DNA of 64,000 nt from Gemmatimonadota bacterium (GCA_016191225.1 JACPPC010000006.1:118191-182190); one strand, 5' to 3'. Positions 8,648-23,083 are shown, numbered from the stretch's first letter. The notes: generated from the letters alone by a model not told the origin. Numbers and translations: made by a program.

Positions 8648-9583
8648 TCAGTAAGCGCTGGCGCCCCCCTGGGGCGCCGCGCAGGTCAGGCACTTGCCGG
8701 TGTGGGCCTCGGCCGTCGCCAGCAACTCGCCGAGCGGCAGCGGGCCGGGGCCCAGGCACTGCGCCATCGTGACCCCGCTCGAGGTCCCGATCCGCGTCGC
8801 CCCGGCGTTGATCATCTTGAGCGCCGTGGCGCAGTCGCGCACGCCGCCGCTCGCCTTCACGCCCAGCGCATCGCCCACCGTCAGCCGCATCAGGGCCACG
8901 GCCTCGGCGCTCGCCCCGCCGGCAGGGTGAAAACCGGTGCTCGTCTTCACGTAGTTGGCGCCCATTTCCCGCGCGATCGCCGAGGCCTTGATGATCTCCA
9001 CCGGCGTGAGCGCCGCCGACTCGACGATCACCTTCACCAGCGCCCCGCCCGCGGCGTCCACCACGGCCTTCACGTCGCGCGCGACGAGGGTCCAGTCGCC
9101 GCTCTTCATCGCGCTCACGTTGGCCACCATGTCCACCTCCCCCGCTCCCTGGCGCGCCGCCAGCGCCGCCTCGAAGGCCTTCGTCTCCGGCGCATTCGAG
9201 CCGAGGGGAAAGCCGATCACCGTGCACACCTTCACGCTCGACCCGCGCACCCGATCGGCGCACAGCGGCACCCACACGGGGTTCACGCACACCGAGGCGA
9301 AGCCGTGCTCGACCGCTTCCTTGCACAGGGTCTCGACCTCGGCCCGAGTCGCCTCGGCCTTGAGCAGGGTGTGATCGATGTAGTCGGCGATCCGCGCCTG
9401 CGACCGAACGTAGGAAACCCCCGGCGGCGACGCGACGATGCCTGGAGGTTGTGACGCGGTTGTTACGCGCCGGGGCGCCGGCCCGGCCGTGGCCGCAGGC
9501 GCGCCTCCCCCCGCCCCGGCGCTGTCGGCCCGCGCCAGCTCCCCCGCGATCCGCTGCGCCAGCGCGTCGAGGTCGACGCTCAT
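8648..9583 (-). CDS. deoC: Deoxyribose-phosphate aldolase with N-terminal encapsulation-like peptide
   Basis: Class I aldolase splitting deoxyribose-5-phosphate into glyceraldehyde-3-phosphate and acetaldehyde. 311 aa; the catalytic TIM barrel starts near residue 62 (IDHTLLKAEAT). EVDMVANVSAMKSG holds the catalytic Asp, YVKTSTGFHPAGG the Schiff-base Lys, and GVKASGGVRD the second Lys. Before the barrel, residues 1-19 (MSVDLDALAQRIAGELARA) look like a short amphipathic helix, followed by a roughly 35-residue Ala/Gly/Pro linker. That is the layout of microcompartment encapsulation peptides. The C-terminus has a CLTC pair. Its ATG overlaps the stop of a EutN/CcmL gene (ATGA), so it is translationally coupled to shell genes. 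Targeting to a shell is inference. Confidence 0.92.
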   Translation of the reverse strand: MSVDLDALAQRIAGELARADSAGAGGGAPAATAGPAPRRVTTASQPPGIVASPPGVSYVRSQARIADYIDHTLLKAEATRAEVETLCKEAVEHGFASVCVNPVWVPLCADRVRGSSVKVCTVIGFPLGSNAPETKAFEAALAARQGAGEVDMVANVSAMKSGDWTLVARDVKAVVDAAGGALVKVIVESAALTPVEIIKASAIAREMGANYVKTSTGFHPAGGASAEAVALMRLTVGDALGVKASGGVRDCATALKMINAGATRIGTSSGVTMAQCLGPGPLPLGELLATAEAHTGKCLTCAAPQGGASAY

Positions 9584-9861
9584 CGCGCCTCCGGCTCGAG
9601 GTCGACCCGGTCGACCACCCCCACCACCACCGCCTGCGCCGGGATGTCGGGGCTGGCGAAGATCGTGCGCACCGCGCTCCCGTCCTGCACCACGAGCACC
9701 CTCTCGCCGTGGCCGACCCCGATCACGTCGAGGGCCACGATGTCCCCCGTCTGCTCGGTGTCGTCGAGCCCGAGCCGCCGGACGACGAGGAGCTTGCGCG
9801 TCCCGAGGTTGGGATGGCGGTGCGTCGCAATCGTTTCCCCGACCACTCGCGCGAGGTACAT
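9580..9861 (-). CDS. EutN/CcmL-family microcompartment vertex protein (second copy)
   Basis: 93-aa BMC-P (EutN/CcmL/CsoS4) protein; five copies form the pentamer that closes icosahedral shell vertices. It begins MYLARVVGETIATHRHPNLG and continues with TRKLLVVRRL, GDIVALDVIGVGHGERVLVVQDGSAVR and PAQAVVVGVVDRVD, matching the family's small OB-like beta barrel at full length. It lies three bases after the other EutN gene and overlaps deoC by four bases. No hexameric BMC-H or BMC-T shell gene is in this window, so the shell facets must be encoded elsewhere or be absent. Confidence 0.88.
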   Translation of the reverse strand: MYLARVVGETIATHRHPNLGTRKLLVVRRLGLDDTEQTGDIVALDVIGVGHGERVLVVQDGSAVRTIFASPDIPAQAVVVGVVDRVDLEPEAR

Positions 9862-9864
9862 GCG

Positions 9865-10167
9865 CTAGCGCGCCCGTGCCGGGGCGGGGTCGACGCGCCC
9901 CCCGTCGACGAACACCCAGTCCACCTTGGCCACGATCCCCGCATCGACCGCCGCAAACGGGTCGTCGAGCGTGACGGCCGCCTCGCGGCTCGTGATGTAG
10001 ATGACCGTCTCCCCCGGGCCGATCCCGATCCGGTCGACCGCGATCATCGGCTTGCCGGCGGCCTCGCCCCGTGCCGACAGCGGCTGGATCCACTGCAGGG
10101 GGATACCGAGCAGCGTCTCCTGCTTCACGGTGGCGACGACGCGGCCGAGCACCCGGGCAAACTGCAT
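9865..10167 (-). CDS. EutN/CcmL-family microcompartment vertex protein (first copy)
   Basis: 100-aa BMC-P protein, paralogous to the next gene. MQFARVLGRVVATVKQETLLG is the family N-terminus, followed by IPLQWIQPL, GETVIYITSREAAVTL and DAGIVAKVDWVFVDG. It differs from its neighbour by an insertion after strand two (SARGEAAGKPMIAVDRIG). Two or three distinct BMC-P genes are usual in microcompartment loci. An ACGGGG/CCCCGT inverted repeat (10169-10188) lies directly before its ATG, and no good Shine-Dalgarno is seen. It is first of three genes with deoC last. Confidence 0.87.
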   Translation of the reverse strand: MQFARVLGRVVATVKQETLLGIPLQWIQPLSARGEAAGKPMIAVDRIGIGPGETVIYITSREAAVTLDDPFAAVDAGIVAKVDWVFVDGGRVDPAPARAR

Positions 10168-10213
10168 GACGGGGAAGTTACGCCCCGTGCGGAGGGGCCG
10201 CCACGCAACGCGG

Positions 10214-10966
10214 TCAGTGCGCGACCGGGAGCGCCGCCCGCGCCCGCCGCGCGACGAGTTCCGGGTTCTCGAACCACCGCACGAGAATCACCCCCGCCAC
10301 GAAGCCGCCGACGTGCGCCCACACCGCGACCCCCGTCGACACCTCGTTGCGCATCGGGCCGATTTCGGTGAGGCCGGCGAGCAACTGCAGGCCGAACCAG
10401 TAGAGCAGCACCAGCCACGCCCGCACCGGAACGAAGAAGACCAGGAACAGCATCCGCACGCGCACCATCGGGAACATCACCAGGTACGCCCCCATCACGC
10501 CGCTGATCGCGCCGCTCGCCCCGACCGTCGGGATCGGCGAGCCCGGGTTCAGGGCGGCATGGGCCGCCGCCGCCGCGAGCCCGCAGGCGAGGTAGAACGC
10601 CACGTACCGCCTGCGCCCCATGCTGTCCTCCACGTTGTCGCCGAAGACGTGCAGAAAGAGCAGGTTGGCCAGCAGGTGGGCCCATCCACCGTGCAGGAAC
10701 ATCGACAGCAGCGGGGTCAGCCAGTTGATCCCCTCATCGTCGACCACGCACGCCATGCCCTGCCCCAGCGGGACCGCCAGCCCGAGCCGGGCGAGCCCGG
10801 TGATCTCCCCCGGCACCATGCCGTAGTTGCACACGCTCGCGGCGAGGCGCCTGGAGTCGAAGCCTGCCCCTTGGACCAGCAACCAGGCCAACACAATGAC
10901 GCCCATGAGTCCCCAATTGGCCACCGGGGCGCGCAGATTGTCGTTCTCGTCGCTGATAGGAATCAT
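10214..10966 (-). CDS. Rhomboid-family intramembrane serine protease
   Basis: 250-aa integral membrane protein with about six to seven hydrophobic segments. The nucleophile motif GASGAISGVMGAYL (GxSG serine) and the partner histidine in AVWAHVGGFVAGV are both present, together with HGGWAHLLANLLFLHVFGDNVED, the conserved His/Asn region of rhomboid helix 2. It should cut single-pass proteins within the membrane; the substrate is unknown. It ends 46 bases before the EutN genes on the same strand. Nothing in the sequence links it to them functionally. Confidence 0.88.
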   Translation of the reverse strand: MIPISDENDNLRAPVANWGLMGVIVLAWLLVQGAGFDSRRLAASVCNYGMVPGEITGLARLGLAVPLGQGMACVVDDEGINWLTPLLSMFLHGGWAHLLANLLFLHVFGDNVEDSMGRRRYVAFYLACGLAAAAAHAALNPGSPIPTVGASGAISGVMGAYLVMFPMVRVRMLFLVFFVPVRAWLVLLYWFGLQLLAGLTEIGPMRNEVSTGVAVWAHVGGFVAGVILVRWFENPELVARRARAALPVAH

Positions 10967-11133
10967 GACAAGCGGCCTGTCAACATGGCAGCATGTAAGG
11001 TGTTGTCGCCCCTGACGTTGCGCCAGTTCGGCGCGAAACGACGGTACTGCGATTGCGTACCTTCATCGGCGTCCGGGCGAGGAAATCAGGCCTCGTGGCC
11101 AGCGCCTCGCCCATCTTTCGGAGAGTACCGCAA

Positions 11134-13062
<1,929 letters not shown>

Positions 13063-13076
13063 CCCGGCCATCGTGA

Positions 13077-13108
13077 CCGCGGCAACGGTGTCGAAACCGT
13101 TGCCGCGG
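13077..13108 (+). terminator. 13-bp perfect terminator-like hairpin after dnaK
   Basis: CCGCGGCAACGGT (13077-13089) pairs perfectly with 13096-13108 around the loop GTCGAA, 15 bases after the dnaK stop. No T-run follows. It may stop transcription or protect the 3' end of dnaK mRNA, and separates dnaK from the HtrA gene. Confidence 0.65.
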
Positions 13109-13170
13109 GTCGCGTGTATATGACGGGAGCTACCTGAGCACCACACGCAGCAGCCATTTGGGGAGTTCGC

Positions 13171-14745
13171 ATGACCAACCGTTCGAGAATCCGCTTTGCC
13201 GCCGGCGTCGCCGCCGCGTTCGGCGCCGGTGTCCTGTTCGCCTCCTCGCTCGACCTCGTGCGGCCGGGCACCGCGCAAGTGAAGCCGGCGCGGCCGCGCG
13301 AGATCGCCGAGGCCAAGCCGCTCACCGACCAGTCCAACGCTTTCGTGGCGATCGCGGAGCGGGTCACGCCGGCGGTCGTGTCGATCCAGGCGGTGCGCGA
13401 CCCGCGCCGCGGCCGCTCCGCCCAGCAACCGCAGCTGCGCGGCCGCCAGCAGGTGCCGCCCGGGCTCGAGGACTTCTTCAACCAGTTCGACCAGCAGCGA
13501 CAGGCCCAGCCGCAAGAATCGAGCGGTTCGGGCTTCATCGTCAGCACCGACGGGTACATCCTCACCAACAACCACGTCGTGGAGGGGGCCGACCACATCA
13601 CCGTCGCCCTGACCGACCACCGCAGCTTCAAGGGCCGGGTGATCGGGCGCGACCCGACGACCGATGTCGCGGTGATCAAGATCGACGGCTCCGACCTGCC
13701 CACCGTGCCGCTCGGCGACGACGACCGGGTGCGCATCGGCGAGTGGGTCCTGGCGATCGGCAACCCGCTCGGACTCAACTTCACCGTCACCGCGGGCATC
13801 GTCAGCGCCAAGGGGCGCGGCACCGAGCTCGGCCCGACCCCGGGGCGGAGCCAGTACCAGATCTCCGACTTCATCCAGACCGACGCGGCGATCAATCCCG
13901 GCAACTCGGGCGGGCCGCTGGTGAACGGCCGCGGTGAGGTCATCGGCATCAACTCGATGATTGCCAGCCAGACGGGCTACTACTCGGGGTACGGCTTCGC
14001 GATCCCGGTCACCCTCGCGCGCAACGTGATGGACGACCTGATCAAGCACGGCCGGGTGCGCCGCGCGATCATCGGCGTGGCGATCGCCGACGTGACGCCG
14101 GCCGACGCCGCGGTGGCCGGGCTCAAGGAGATCAAGGGGGTGAAGGTCGGCGCCTACGCCGACGAGAATTCGCCGGCGAAGAAGGCCGGCATCGAGGAGG
14201 GCGACATCATCACCCGCGCCGACGGCAAGGATGCCGACCGCGTGAGCACCTTGCAGCGCATCGTGCGCTCGCACGAGCCGGGCCACGTCATCGACATCGA
14301 CGTCATGCGCTTCGGCAGCCGCAAGTCGTTCAGGGTCAAGCTGGCCGAGGCCCCGGGCGAGGAGCAGGTGGCGCGAGGCGACAGCAAGGCTCGCGACGAG
14401 GACGCCGGCACGGCGGCCGAGAAGCTCGGGATCACCGTGGAGCCGCTGCCGGCGGACTTCGTGCAGACTGCCGGCATTCCCGCCGAGCGGCGCGGCGTGC
14501 GCGTGGCGAGCGTCACGCCGGGAGGCGCGGCGTGGCGGTCGCTGTTCCAGAACGACATCATCTTCGGCGCGATTCACCCGAGCCGGAAGGCGATCCGCTC
14601 CGTGGCCGACCTGCAGGCGTTGCTGGGCGGCATGAAGAGTGGCGAGTACGTGAGCCTGCAGGTGCTGGCGGTCGGACAGGCCTCACCCAACGGGCCGGTG
14701 CAGCAGGCCACCCGTATCGTGAACCTGCGGCTGGGCGGCGAGTAG
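13171..14745 (+). CDS. degP: HtrA/DegP-type periplasmic serine protease with two PDZ domains
   Basis: Envelope quality-control protease and chaperone, 524 aa. Residues 1-28 are a signal anchor or signal peptide. The trypsin-fold domain has the complete triad: His135 (NNHVVEGA), Asp165 (TTDVAVIKID) and Ser246 (NPGNSGGPLV). Two PDZ domains follow: about 290-385 (KVGAYADENSPAKKAGIEEG) and about 410-524 (VRVASVTPGGAAWRSLFQND). A QQ-rich segment near residues 85-115 corresponds to the LA loop. GGGGAG 6 bases before the ATG is a good ribosome site. It lies downstream of dnaK behind a hairpin, so separate transcription is likely. DegQ or DegS naming is equally possible. Confidence 0.95.
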   Translation: MTNRSRIRFAAGVAAAFGAGVLFASSLDLVRPGTAQVKPARPREIAEAKPLTDQSNAFVAIAERVTPAVVSIQAVRDPRRGRSAQQPQLRGRQQVPPGLEDFFNQFDQQRQAQPQESSGSGFIVSTDGYILTNNHVVEGADHITVALTDHRSFKGRVIGRDPTTDVAVIKIDGSDLPTVPLGDDDRVRIGEWVLAIGNPLGLNFTVTAGIVSAKGRGTELGPTPGRSQYQISDFIQTDAAINPGNSGGPLVNGRGEVIGINSMIASQTGYYSGYGFAIPVTLARNVMDDLIKHGRVRRAIIGVAIADVTPADAAVAGLKEIKGVKVGAYADENSPAKKAGIEEGDIITRADGKDADRVSTLQRIVRSHEPGHVIDIDVMRFGSRKSFRVKLAEAPGEEQVARGDSKARDEDAGTAAEKLGITVEPLPADFVQTAGIPAERRGVRVASVTPGGAAWRSLFQNDIIFGAIHPSRKAIRSVADLQALLGGMKSGEYVSLQVLAVGQASPNGPVQQATRIVNLRLGGE

Positions 14746-14775
14746 CGCCGCGCCGCTCCCACCCGCCAGGCCGGG

Positions 14776-14805
14776 CGGGCCGGTCTCCTCGCGGAGGCCG
14801 GCCCG
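14776..14805 (+). terminator. Terminator-like hairpin after degP
   Basis: A 13-bp stem (14776-14788 with 14793-14805) with one G-T wobble closes on the tetraloop TCGC, 31 bases after the degP stop. It lacks a T-run. The remaining sequence up to the tRNA shows no gene. Confidence 0.6.
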
Positions 14806-14908
14806 TCGTGCGTGCGGCGGCGCACGTTCATGGGCGGGCGGGCCGTGCGGCATTGACGCGACCCGCACGACGCCGAAGATTGCCCATCGTCAGCGGCAGG
14901 ATTCCCAG

Positions 14909-14990
14909 GCGGACGTGGCGGAATTGGCAGACGCGCGGGACTTAGGATCCCGTACTTCACGGTGTGGGGGTTCGAGTCCCCCCGTCCGCA
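14909..14990 (+). tRNA. tRNA-Leu (anticodon UAG)
   Basis: An 82-nt cloverleaf: acceptor stem GCGGACG with CGTCCGC and discriminator A; D arm around TGGCGGAATTGGCAGACGCG; anticodon stem CGGGA/TCCCG with seven-base loop CTTAGGA giving anticodon TAG; a long variable arm (class II, as expected for leucine); T arm with GGTTCGAGTCC. CCA is not encoded. It reads CUA and, with wobble, other CUN codons. A short hairpin follows. Confidence 0.95.
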
Positions 14991-15009
14991 TGCGGCGCGC
15001 CCCTCGCGC

Positions 15010-15028
15010 CTCTCCCGCGCGGGGAGAG
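15010..15028 (+). terminator. Short hairpin after tRNA-Leu
   Basis: CTCTCCC (15010-15016) pairs with GGGAGAG (15022-15028) around GCGCG, then TT. It is the probable end of the tRNA transcript, 20 bases past the mature 3' end. Confidence 0.5.
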
Positions 15029-15068
15029 TTCGGGGAACTTCCCGGCGGCCCCCGCCCTTGAGTCGTGG

Positions 15069-16013
15069 ATGATCGTCCCGAATTGCGGCCGTCCCGCTCC
15101 CTGGGGGCGCGAGACCGATGCGCGGGCCACGGCGCGGATCGTGCGCCGCCATGCGCGGACCTTTTCGCTGGCGTCGCGGCTCCTGCCCGCGCCGAAGCGC
15201 CGCGCCGTCTTCGCCCTCTACGCCTTCTGCCGGGTGGCGGACGACCTCGTGGACCTCGGGCTCGACCGTCCCGGAGGGGCGACCGCCCGACAGGCGCTCG
15301 ACGACCTCGGCCGCGCCTTGGTGGCGGCCTGCGGCGGCGCAACGGCAAGCGATCCGGTGCTGCGTGAACTGCAGTGGGCGGTGCGGGAGTACGGCGTGCC
15401 GCTGCGTGTGCTGCAGGACCTGCTCGCCGGCGTTGCGCGCGACCTCGAGCCGCAGCGGTACGCCAGCTGGGGCGACCTCGAGCGGTACTGCGAGGGGGTG
15501 GCGAGCACCGTTGGCGTCATGTGCACCCACGTCTTCGGCGTGACCGGGGAGGGGCCCGTCCGCGCGGAGGCACTGCGCTGTGCGCACACGCTCGGCATCG
15601 CGATGCAGCTGACGAACATCCTGCGCGATGTCGGCGAGGACGCGGCGCGCGGCCGGTGCTACCTCCCCGATGATGACCTCGCGCGCTTCGGCCTCGCGGC
15701 CGGCGAGCTGCGCGGCGGCACGCTCGCGGCACGCGACCCGCGGTGGGTCGGCTTCATGGGTTTCGAAGTCGGCCGGGCGCGAGCACTCTACGCGAAGGCG
15801 CGCCCCGGCATCGCCCTCCTGCACCCGGACTCGCAGCGCTGCGCCACCGCGTGCGCCGACGGGTACGCGGGCATCCTCTCCGCGATCGAGGCCAACCGGT
15901 ACGACTCGTTCGGCAGCCGCGCCCGGCTGAACGCCGCGCAACGGCTGCGGGTGCTGTGGTCGGCGTGGCGCAACGCGCCGGCCGTGGCCGGCGCGCGCTT
16001 GCCGGGCCGCTGA
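15069..16013 (+). CDS. Squalene/phytoene synthase family protein
   Basis: Head-to-head prenyl synthase, 314 aa, joining two prenyl diphosphates (farnesyl to squalene or geranylgeranyl to phytoene). Both Asp-rich magnesium-binding motifs are present: [12 protein letters not shown] near residue 60 and [18 protein letters not shown] near residue 190. [13 protein letters not shown] is the conserved N-terminal substrate loop. The ATG at 15069 avoids running into the tRNA gene. No desaturase or hopanoid gene is adjacent, so carotenoid (CrtB), hopanoid (HpnC/HpnD) and squalene roles cannot be told apart. Confidence 0.88.
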   Translation: MIVPNCGRPAPWGRETDARATARIVRRHARTFSLASRLLPAPKRRAVFALYAFCRVADDLVDLGLDRPGGATARQALDDLGRALVAACGGATASDPVLRELQWAVREYGVPLRVLQDLLAGVARDLEPQRYASWGDLERYCEGVASTVGVMCTHVFGVTGEGPVRAEALRCAHTLGIAMQLTNILRDVGEDAARGRCYLPDDDLARFGLAAGELRGGTLAARDPRWVGFMGFEVGRARALYAKARPGIALLHPDSQRCATACADGYAGILSAIEANRYDSFGSRARLNAAQRLRVLWSAWRNAPAVAGARLPGR

Positions 16014-16067
16014 CGCCGCACACGGGGGGCACCCGGGGCCGCGGTCCCTGGTTATCTTTGGACAACC

Positions 16068-17315
16068 ATGAACCTGACCATTACGCCCAGGAAGTCCGAC
16101 GGCGTCGAGCGTCTCCTGCAGGTGAGCGTGCCGGTCGAAGCCGTGCGCGCCACCGAGGAGAAGACCGCCCGCCGCTATGCCTCGCAGGCCCGCCTTCCCG
16201 GCTTTCGAGCCGGCAAGGCCCCCCAGGCGATGGTCCGCAGGAAGTTCGCCGACGCCATACGCCAGGAGACGATCGAGGCGATCGTCCGCGAGGCGTACGA
16301 GCAGGTCCTCGCGCAGGAGAAGCTGCAGCCGATCGCGCAACCGCACATTCACGACCTCAAGTTCGCCGACGGCGAGCCGATGTCGTTCGAGCTGCACGTC
16401 GAGGTCCGGCCCGAGATCGCCCTCGCCCGCCTGAATGGCTTCCGGGTGACGCGGACCCTCAAGCCCGTCACCGACGACGACGTCGTGGCACAGGTCGAGC
16501 AAATGCGCGACCAGCGCGCCAGCTGGGCACCGGTGGAGGACAGGCCGCGGCCGGGAGACCAGGTGACGGTCGAGCTCGCCACCGCAAGCGACGCCGGCGA
16601 ACTGGGGGCGGGCAAGGAGTACCGTCTCGAGCTCGGGAGCGGCCAGGCGATCGCCGGGATCGAGGAGCTGGTGATGGAGGCGGCGCCGGGGCAGACGGTC
16701 GAGCGCCCGGTGAAGTGGCCCGACGACTTTCCCGACGAGGCGCAGCGCGGGAGGACGAAGATGTGCCGTGCCACGCTGAAGGACGTGAAGCGCAAGTCGC
16801 TCCCCGCCCTCGACGACGCCTTCGCCCGCGAGATGGGCGACTTCGACGACCTCGCCGCCCTGCGCGCCACCGTGCGCACCGACCTCGCGCGCCACGCGGA
16901 AATGGACGCCGATGCCGGCGTCCGCACCCAGCTGCTGGAGCAGGTCCTCGCCGCGAACCCGTTCGAGGTGCCGAACGCGTGGGTGGCACAGCTGATCCAG
17001 GGCTACGGCGAGATGTATGGGGTGCCCGAGGCCGAGGCCCCGAGGTTCGCCACCGAGTTCCGCCCGATCGCCGAGCGCCAGGTGCGCCGCGACCTCGTGA
17101 TCGAGACGATCGCGTCGCGCGAGTCGTTCACCGCCACGGAGAAGGACGTGGACGACAAGGTGGCCGAGCTGGCTGCGTCCCGGAACTCCGACCCCGGCAA
17201 GCTGTACGCCAGCCTCCAGAAGGCGGGACGCCTCAAGGAGCTGGAGCGCCAGATCACCGAGGACCGCGTGTACACGTGGCTGCTCGGCCAGAACACCGTG
17301 GAGTCAAGCACCTGA
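16068..17315 (+). CDS. tig: Trigger factor
   Basis: Ribosome-bound chaperone and prolyl isomerase, 415 aa. The N-terminal ribosome-binding domain includes the signature [18 protein letters not shown]. The middle FKBP-like domain (about 145-235) is divergent, with [20 protein letters not shown] in the position of the usual GSG..IPGFE motif, so isomerase activity may be weak. The C-terminal helical domain follows ([18 protein letters not shown] onward). There is no Shine-Dalgarno; TATCTT at 16053-16058 lies 9 bases before the ATG, which suggests a very short or absent leader. First gene of the conserved tig-clpP-clpX-lon order. Confidence 0.96.
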   Translation: MNLTITPRKSDGVERLLQVSVPVEAVRATEEKTARRYASQARLPGFRAGKAPQAMVRRKFADAIRQETIEAIVREAYEQVLAQEKLQPIAQPHIHDLKFADGEPMSFELHVEVRPEIALARLNGFRVTRTLKPVTDDDVVAQVEQMRDQRASWAPVEDRPRPGDQVTVELATASDAGELGAGKEYRLELGSGQAIAGIEELVMEAAPGQTVERPVKWPDDFPDEAQRGRTKMCRATLKDVKRKSLPALDDAFAREMGDFDDLAALRATVRTDLARHAEMDADAGVRTQLLEQVLAANPFEVPNAWVAQLIQGYGEMYGVPEAEAPRFATEFRPIAERQVRRDLVIETIASRESFTATEKDVDDKVAELAASRNSDPGKLYASLQKAGRLKELERQITEDRVYTWLLGQNTVESST

Positions 17316-17362
17316 GCGCAGCGGACGACCCTCCCTCCATCGCACCAACCCGGGACCGGACC

Positions 17363-17983
17363 ATGGCCAGCATCTATGCCCCGTACGTGATCGAGCGCAG
17401 CAGCCGCGGCGAGCGGACCTACGACGTCTTCTCGCGGCTGCTGATGGACCGCATCGTCTTCCTCGGGACGCCGATCAACGACGACGTGGCGAACATCGTG
17501 ATCGCTCAACTGTTGTTCCTGCAAGCCGATAATCCGGAGAGGGACATCCACCTCTACATCAACTCTCCGGGCGGCAGCGTCAGCGCGGGGCTCGCCATCT
17601 ACGACACCATGCAATTCCTCACCGCACCGGTGAACACGATCTGCATGGGGATGGCGGCCAGCATGGGCGCCTTCCTGCTGGCCGCCGGCCGGGCGGGGCG
17701 CCGGTCGGCGCTGCCGCATTCGCGCATCATGATCCACCAGCCCAGCGGCGGAGCCTCGGGCACGGCCGCCGACATCGAGATCCAGGCGAAGGAGATCCTC
17801 TACCTGCGCAGCAAGATGAACGAGTTGATGGCCAGGCACACGGGACGGCCGGTGGAGATGATCGAGCGCGACATCGAGCGCGACAAGTTCATGAGCGCCG
17901 AGGAGGCCAAGGGGTACGGGCTGATCGACAACATCGTCACGAACCAGACCGAGATCGAGAAGAAAGTGCCGGCGGCGGTGTGA
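17363..17983 (+). CDS. clpP: ATP-dependent Clp protease proteolytic subunit
   Basis: 206-aa serine peptidase forming the tetradecameric chamber fed by ClpX. Ser100 lies in [11 protein letters not shown], His125 in [10 protein letters not shown], and the third catalytic residue near [41 protein letters not shown] forms the oxyanion region. The short N-terminal propeptide is usual. It starts 47 bases after tig and is followed by clpX, its unfoldase partner. Confidence 0.97.
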   Translation: MASIYAPYVIERSSRGERTYDVFSRLLMDRIVFLGTPINDDVANIVIAQLLFLQADNPERDIHLYINSPGGSVSAGLAIYDTMQFLTAPVNTICMGMAASMGAFLLAAGRAGRRSALPHSRIMIHQPSGGASGTAADIEIQAKEILYLRSKMNELMARHTGRPVEMIERDIERDKFMSAEEAKGYGLIDNIVTNQTEIEKKVPAAV

Positions 17984-18009
17984 CCGTGCGCCGGCTTCGC
18001 GCGTCGTGC

Positions 18010-18038
18010 TTGACCCTCCGGGAACCGGGCGGTACCAT
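18010..18038 (+). promoter_or_regulatory. Candidate sigma-70 promoter of clpX
   Basis: TTGACC (18010-18015), exactly 17 bases of spacer and TACCAT (18033-18038) lie in the 109-base gap between clpP and clpX. It would let clpX be transcribed separately from tig-clpP, with a leader of about 48 bases. Confidence 0.55.
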
Positions 18039-18092
18039 CCGCCACACGTCCGGGGGGCTTCCCGCGGGCCATCCCGTCGCTGAGTGACCGTC

Positions 18093-19385
<1,293 letters not shown>

Positions 19386-19400
19386 GCTCCGGCGGACAGC

Positions 19401-19434
19401 GCGAGGCGCCCCCAGGGGCGCCTCGCTAGTTTTC
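19401..19434 (+). terminator. Intrinsic terminator between clpX and lon
   Basis: GCGAGGCGCCCC (19401-19412) is followed almost at once by its perfect complement (19415-19426) and then TAGTTTT. This is a classic strong G+C hairpin with a T-run. It ends only five bases before the lon ATG, leaving no room for a promoter downstream of it unless TAGTTT itself serves as the lon -10 box. Confidence 0.8.
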
Positions 19435-19439
19435 GGCCC

Positions 19440-21916
<2,477 letters not shown>

Positions 21917-21917
<1 letters not shown>

Positions 21918-22588
21918 TGGCCACGCCCCGGGGGATCAACCCGCACGCCCCCGATCCGGCGTCGAAGGACAGGCAGCGCGCCGATCCGCTCGTCATCCGG
22001 TCCCTCGAGTTCCTCGGCGGCATGGCCGCGCCGGAGGGGTGGCGCCCGGAGCCAACGCTGCCGGAAGTCGCCTTTGCCGGGCGCTCGAACGTGGGCAAGT
22101 CGTCCCTCATCAACCGGCTGGTGCGTCGCAAGGCGTTCGCGCGCGTGAGCCACACTCCGGGACGCACGCGCGAGATCAATTTCTTTCTCGTGAACCGCGC
22201 CTTCGTGCTGGCCGACCTGCCTGGTTACGGTTACGCCAAGGTGTCCAAGGCGGCCAGGACCACATGGCGGCCGCTCATCGAGGGGTACCTCAAGGGCTCG
22301 CCGACCCTGCGTGGCGTGGTGCAGTTGCTGGATGTGCGGCGGGAGCCAAGCGACGACGACCGGCAGATGCTCGACTTCCTGGCCGACACGGGTGTCCCGA
22401 CCATCGTGGCGGTGACCAAGGTCGACAAGCTCGGGCGCGTCGCCCGGGCGGAGCGCCTGCGCTCCCTTCAGCTCGCGCTCGGCCTCGACGAGGAGCAGGT
22501 GGTCCCGTTCAGCGCGGTCACCAACGAGGGGCGCGACGACCTGGCACAGGCGCTGGCGGCGTTGGTGCAGCCGGCGGCGACGCCCTAG
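21917..22588 (+). CDS. engB: Ribosome biogenesis GTP-binding protein EngB/YsxC
   Basis: TRAFAC-class GTPase needed for large ribosomal subunit assembly; 223 aa. The G motifs are complete: G1 GRSNVGKSS, G2 region HTPGRTREINFF, G3 DLPGYGYAKV, G4 TKVDK and G5 SAVTNEG. The N-terminus has about 25 extra residues compared with E. coli YihA. The ATG overlaps the lon stop, so translation is coupled. Its TAG shares the four bases CTAG with the convergent Nudix gene's stop. Confidence 0.95.
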
Positions 22589-23049
22589 ACGATCCGCAGC
22601 ACGTCCTCCGCCGGACCCGCAGAGCCATCCCTGAGGAGCCTTGCGATCCAGCGCAGGTGCTCCTCGGCGCGGGGCCAGGTGGCTCGCTCGGCCGCCTCGG
22701 CGAAGGGAAGCCAGGCGCCACGCGTGTGCTCCGAACCCAGATGCAGCGGCGCCTCCGCACTCACCATCGCCGCGAAAGTGACGGCCACAAACACGGTGTC
22801 GACCGAGGCGACGTAGAAGGGGTGCGACGAGATCGAGTACAGCCTCGCAGGTGCGAGCCCAGTCTCCTCCGCGAGTTCGCGGACGGCCGCCGCCGGCGGC
22901 GCCTCTCCGGCCTCGATCCGTCCATGCACGACTTCCCACGCCCCCGGTGATCGTGCTGCCTCGGCTCGCTCCAGCAGGAGCACGCGCCAGCCAGTCGGGC
23001 CGTGCTCCACGGGGTACACGTCCACGACTCCGACGCGAAGCTCGGTCAC
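22585..23049 (-). CDS. Nudix hydrolase
   Basis: 154-aa pyrophosphohydrolase of nucleoside diphosphates linked to another moiety. The Nudix box is intact: GRIEAGE, seven residues, then RELAEETGL. The layout, with EVVHGRIE before the box and a late SEHTRGAWLPFAEA, is like the NudB (dihydroneopterin triphosphate/dATP) group, but the substrate cannot be fixed. The GTG start at 23049 has GGGAG 7 bases upstream. It is preceded by an unusual nested inverted repeat. Confidence 0.88.
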   Translation of the reverse strand: MTELRVGVVDVYPVEHGPTGWRVLLLERAEAARSPGAWEVVHGRIEAGEAPPAAAVRELAEETGLAPARLYSISSHPFYVASVDTVFVAVTFAAMVSAEAPLHLGSEHTRGAWLPFAEAAERATWPRAEEHLRWIARLLRDGSAGPAEDVLRIV

Positions 23050-23083
23050 GCGGTGCTCCCTACCGAGCAGGCGACGAGGATTT

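Noticed and set aside
10978..10983. TTGACA on the minus strand ahead of the rhomboid gene
   Set aside because: A matching -10 would fall inside the first codons of the gene; only plausible if the start is further in.
10967..11133. Possible CIRCE or heat-shock promoter before dnaK
   Set aside because: No TTAGCACTC/GAGTGCTAA repeat and no sigma-32-like pair found. A small ACATG/CATGT repeat (10983-10996) is too short to call.
14909..15068. Integrated element at the tRNA-Leu gene
   Set aside because: No integrase, no repeat of the tRNA 3' end nearby, and housekeeping genes on both sides.
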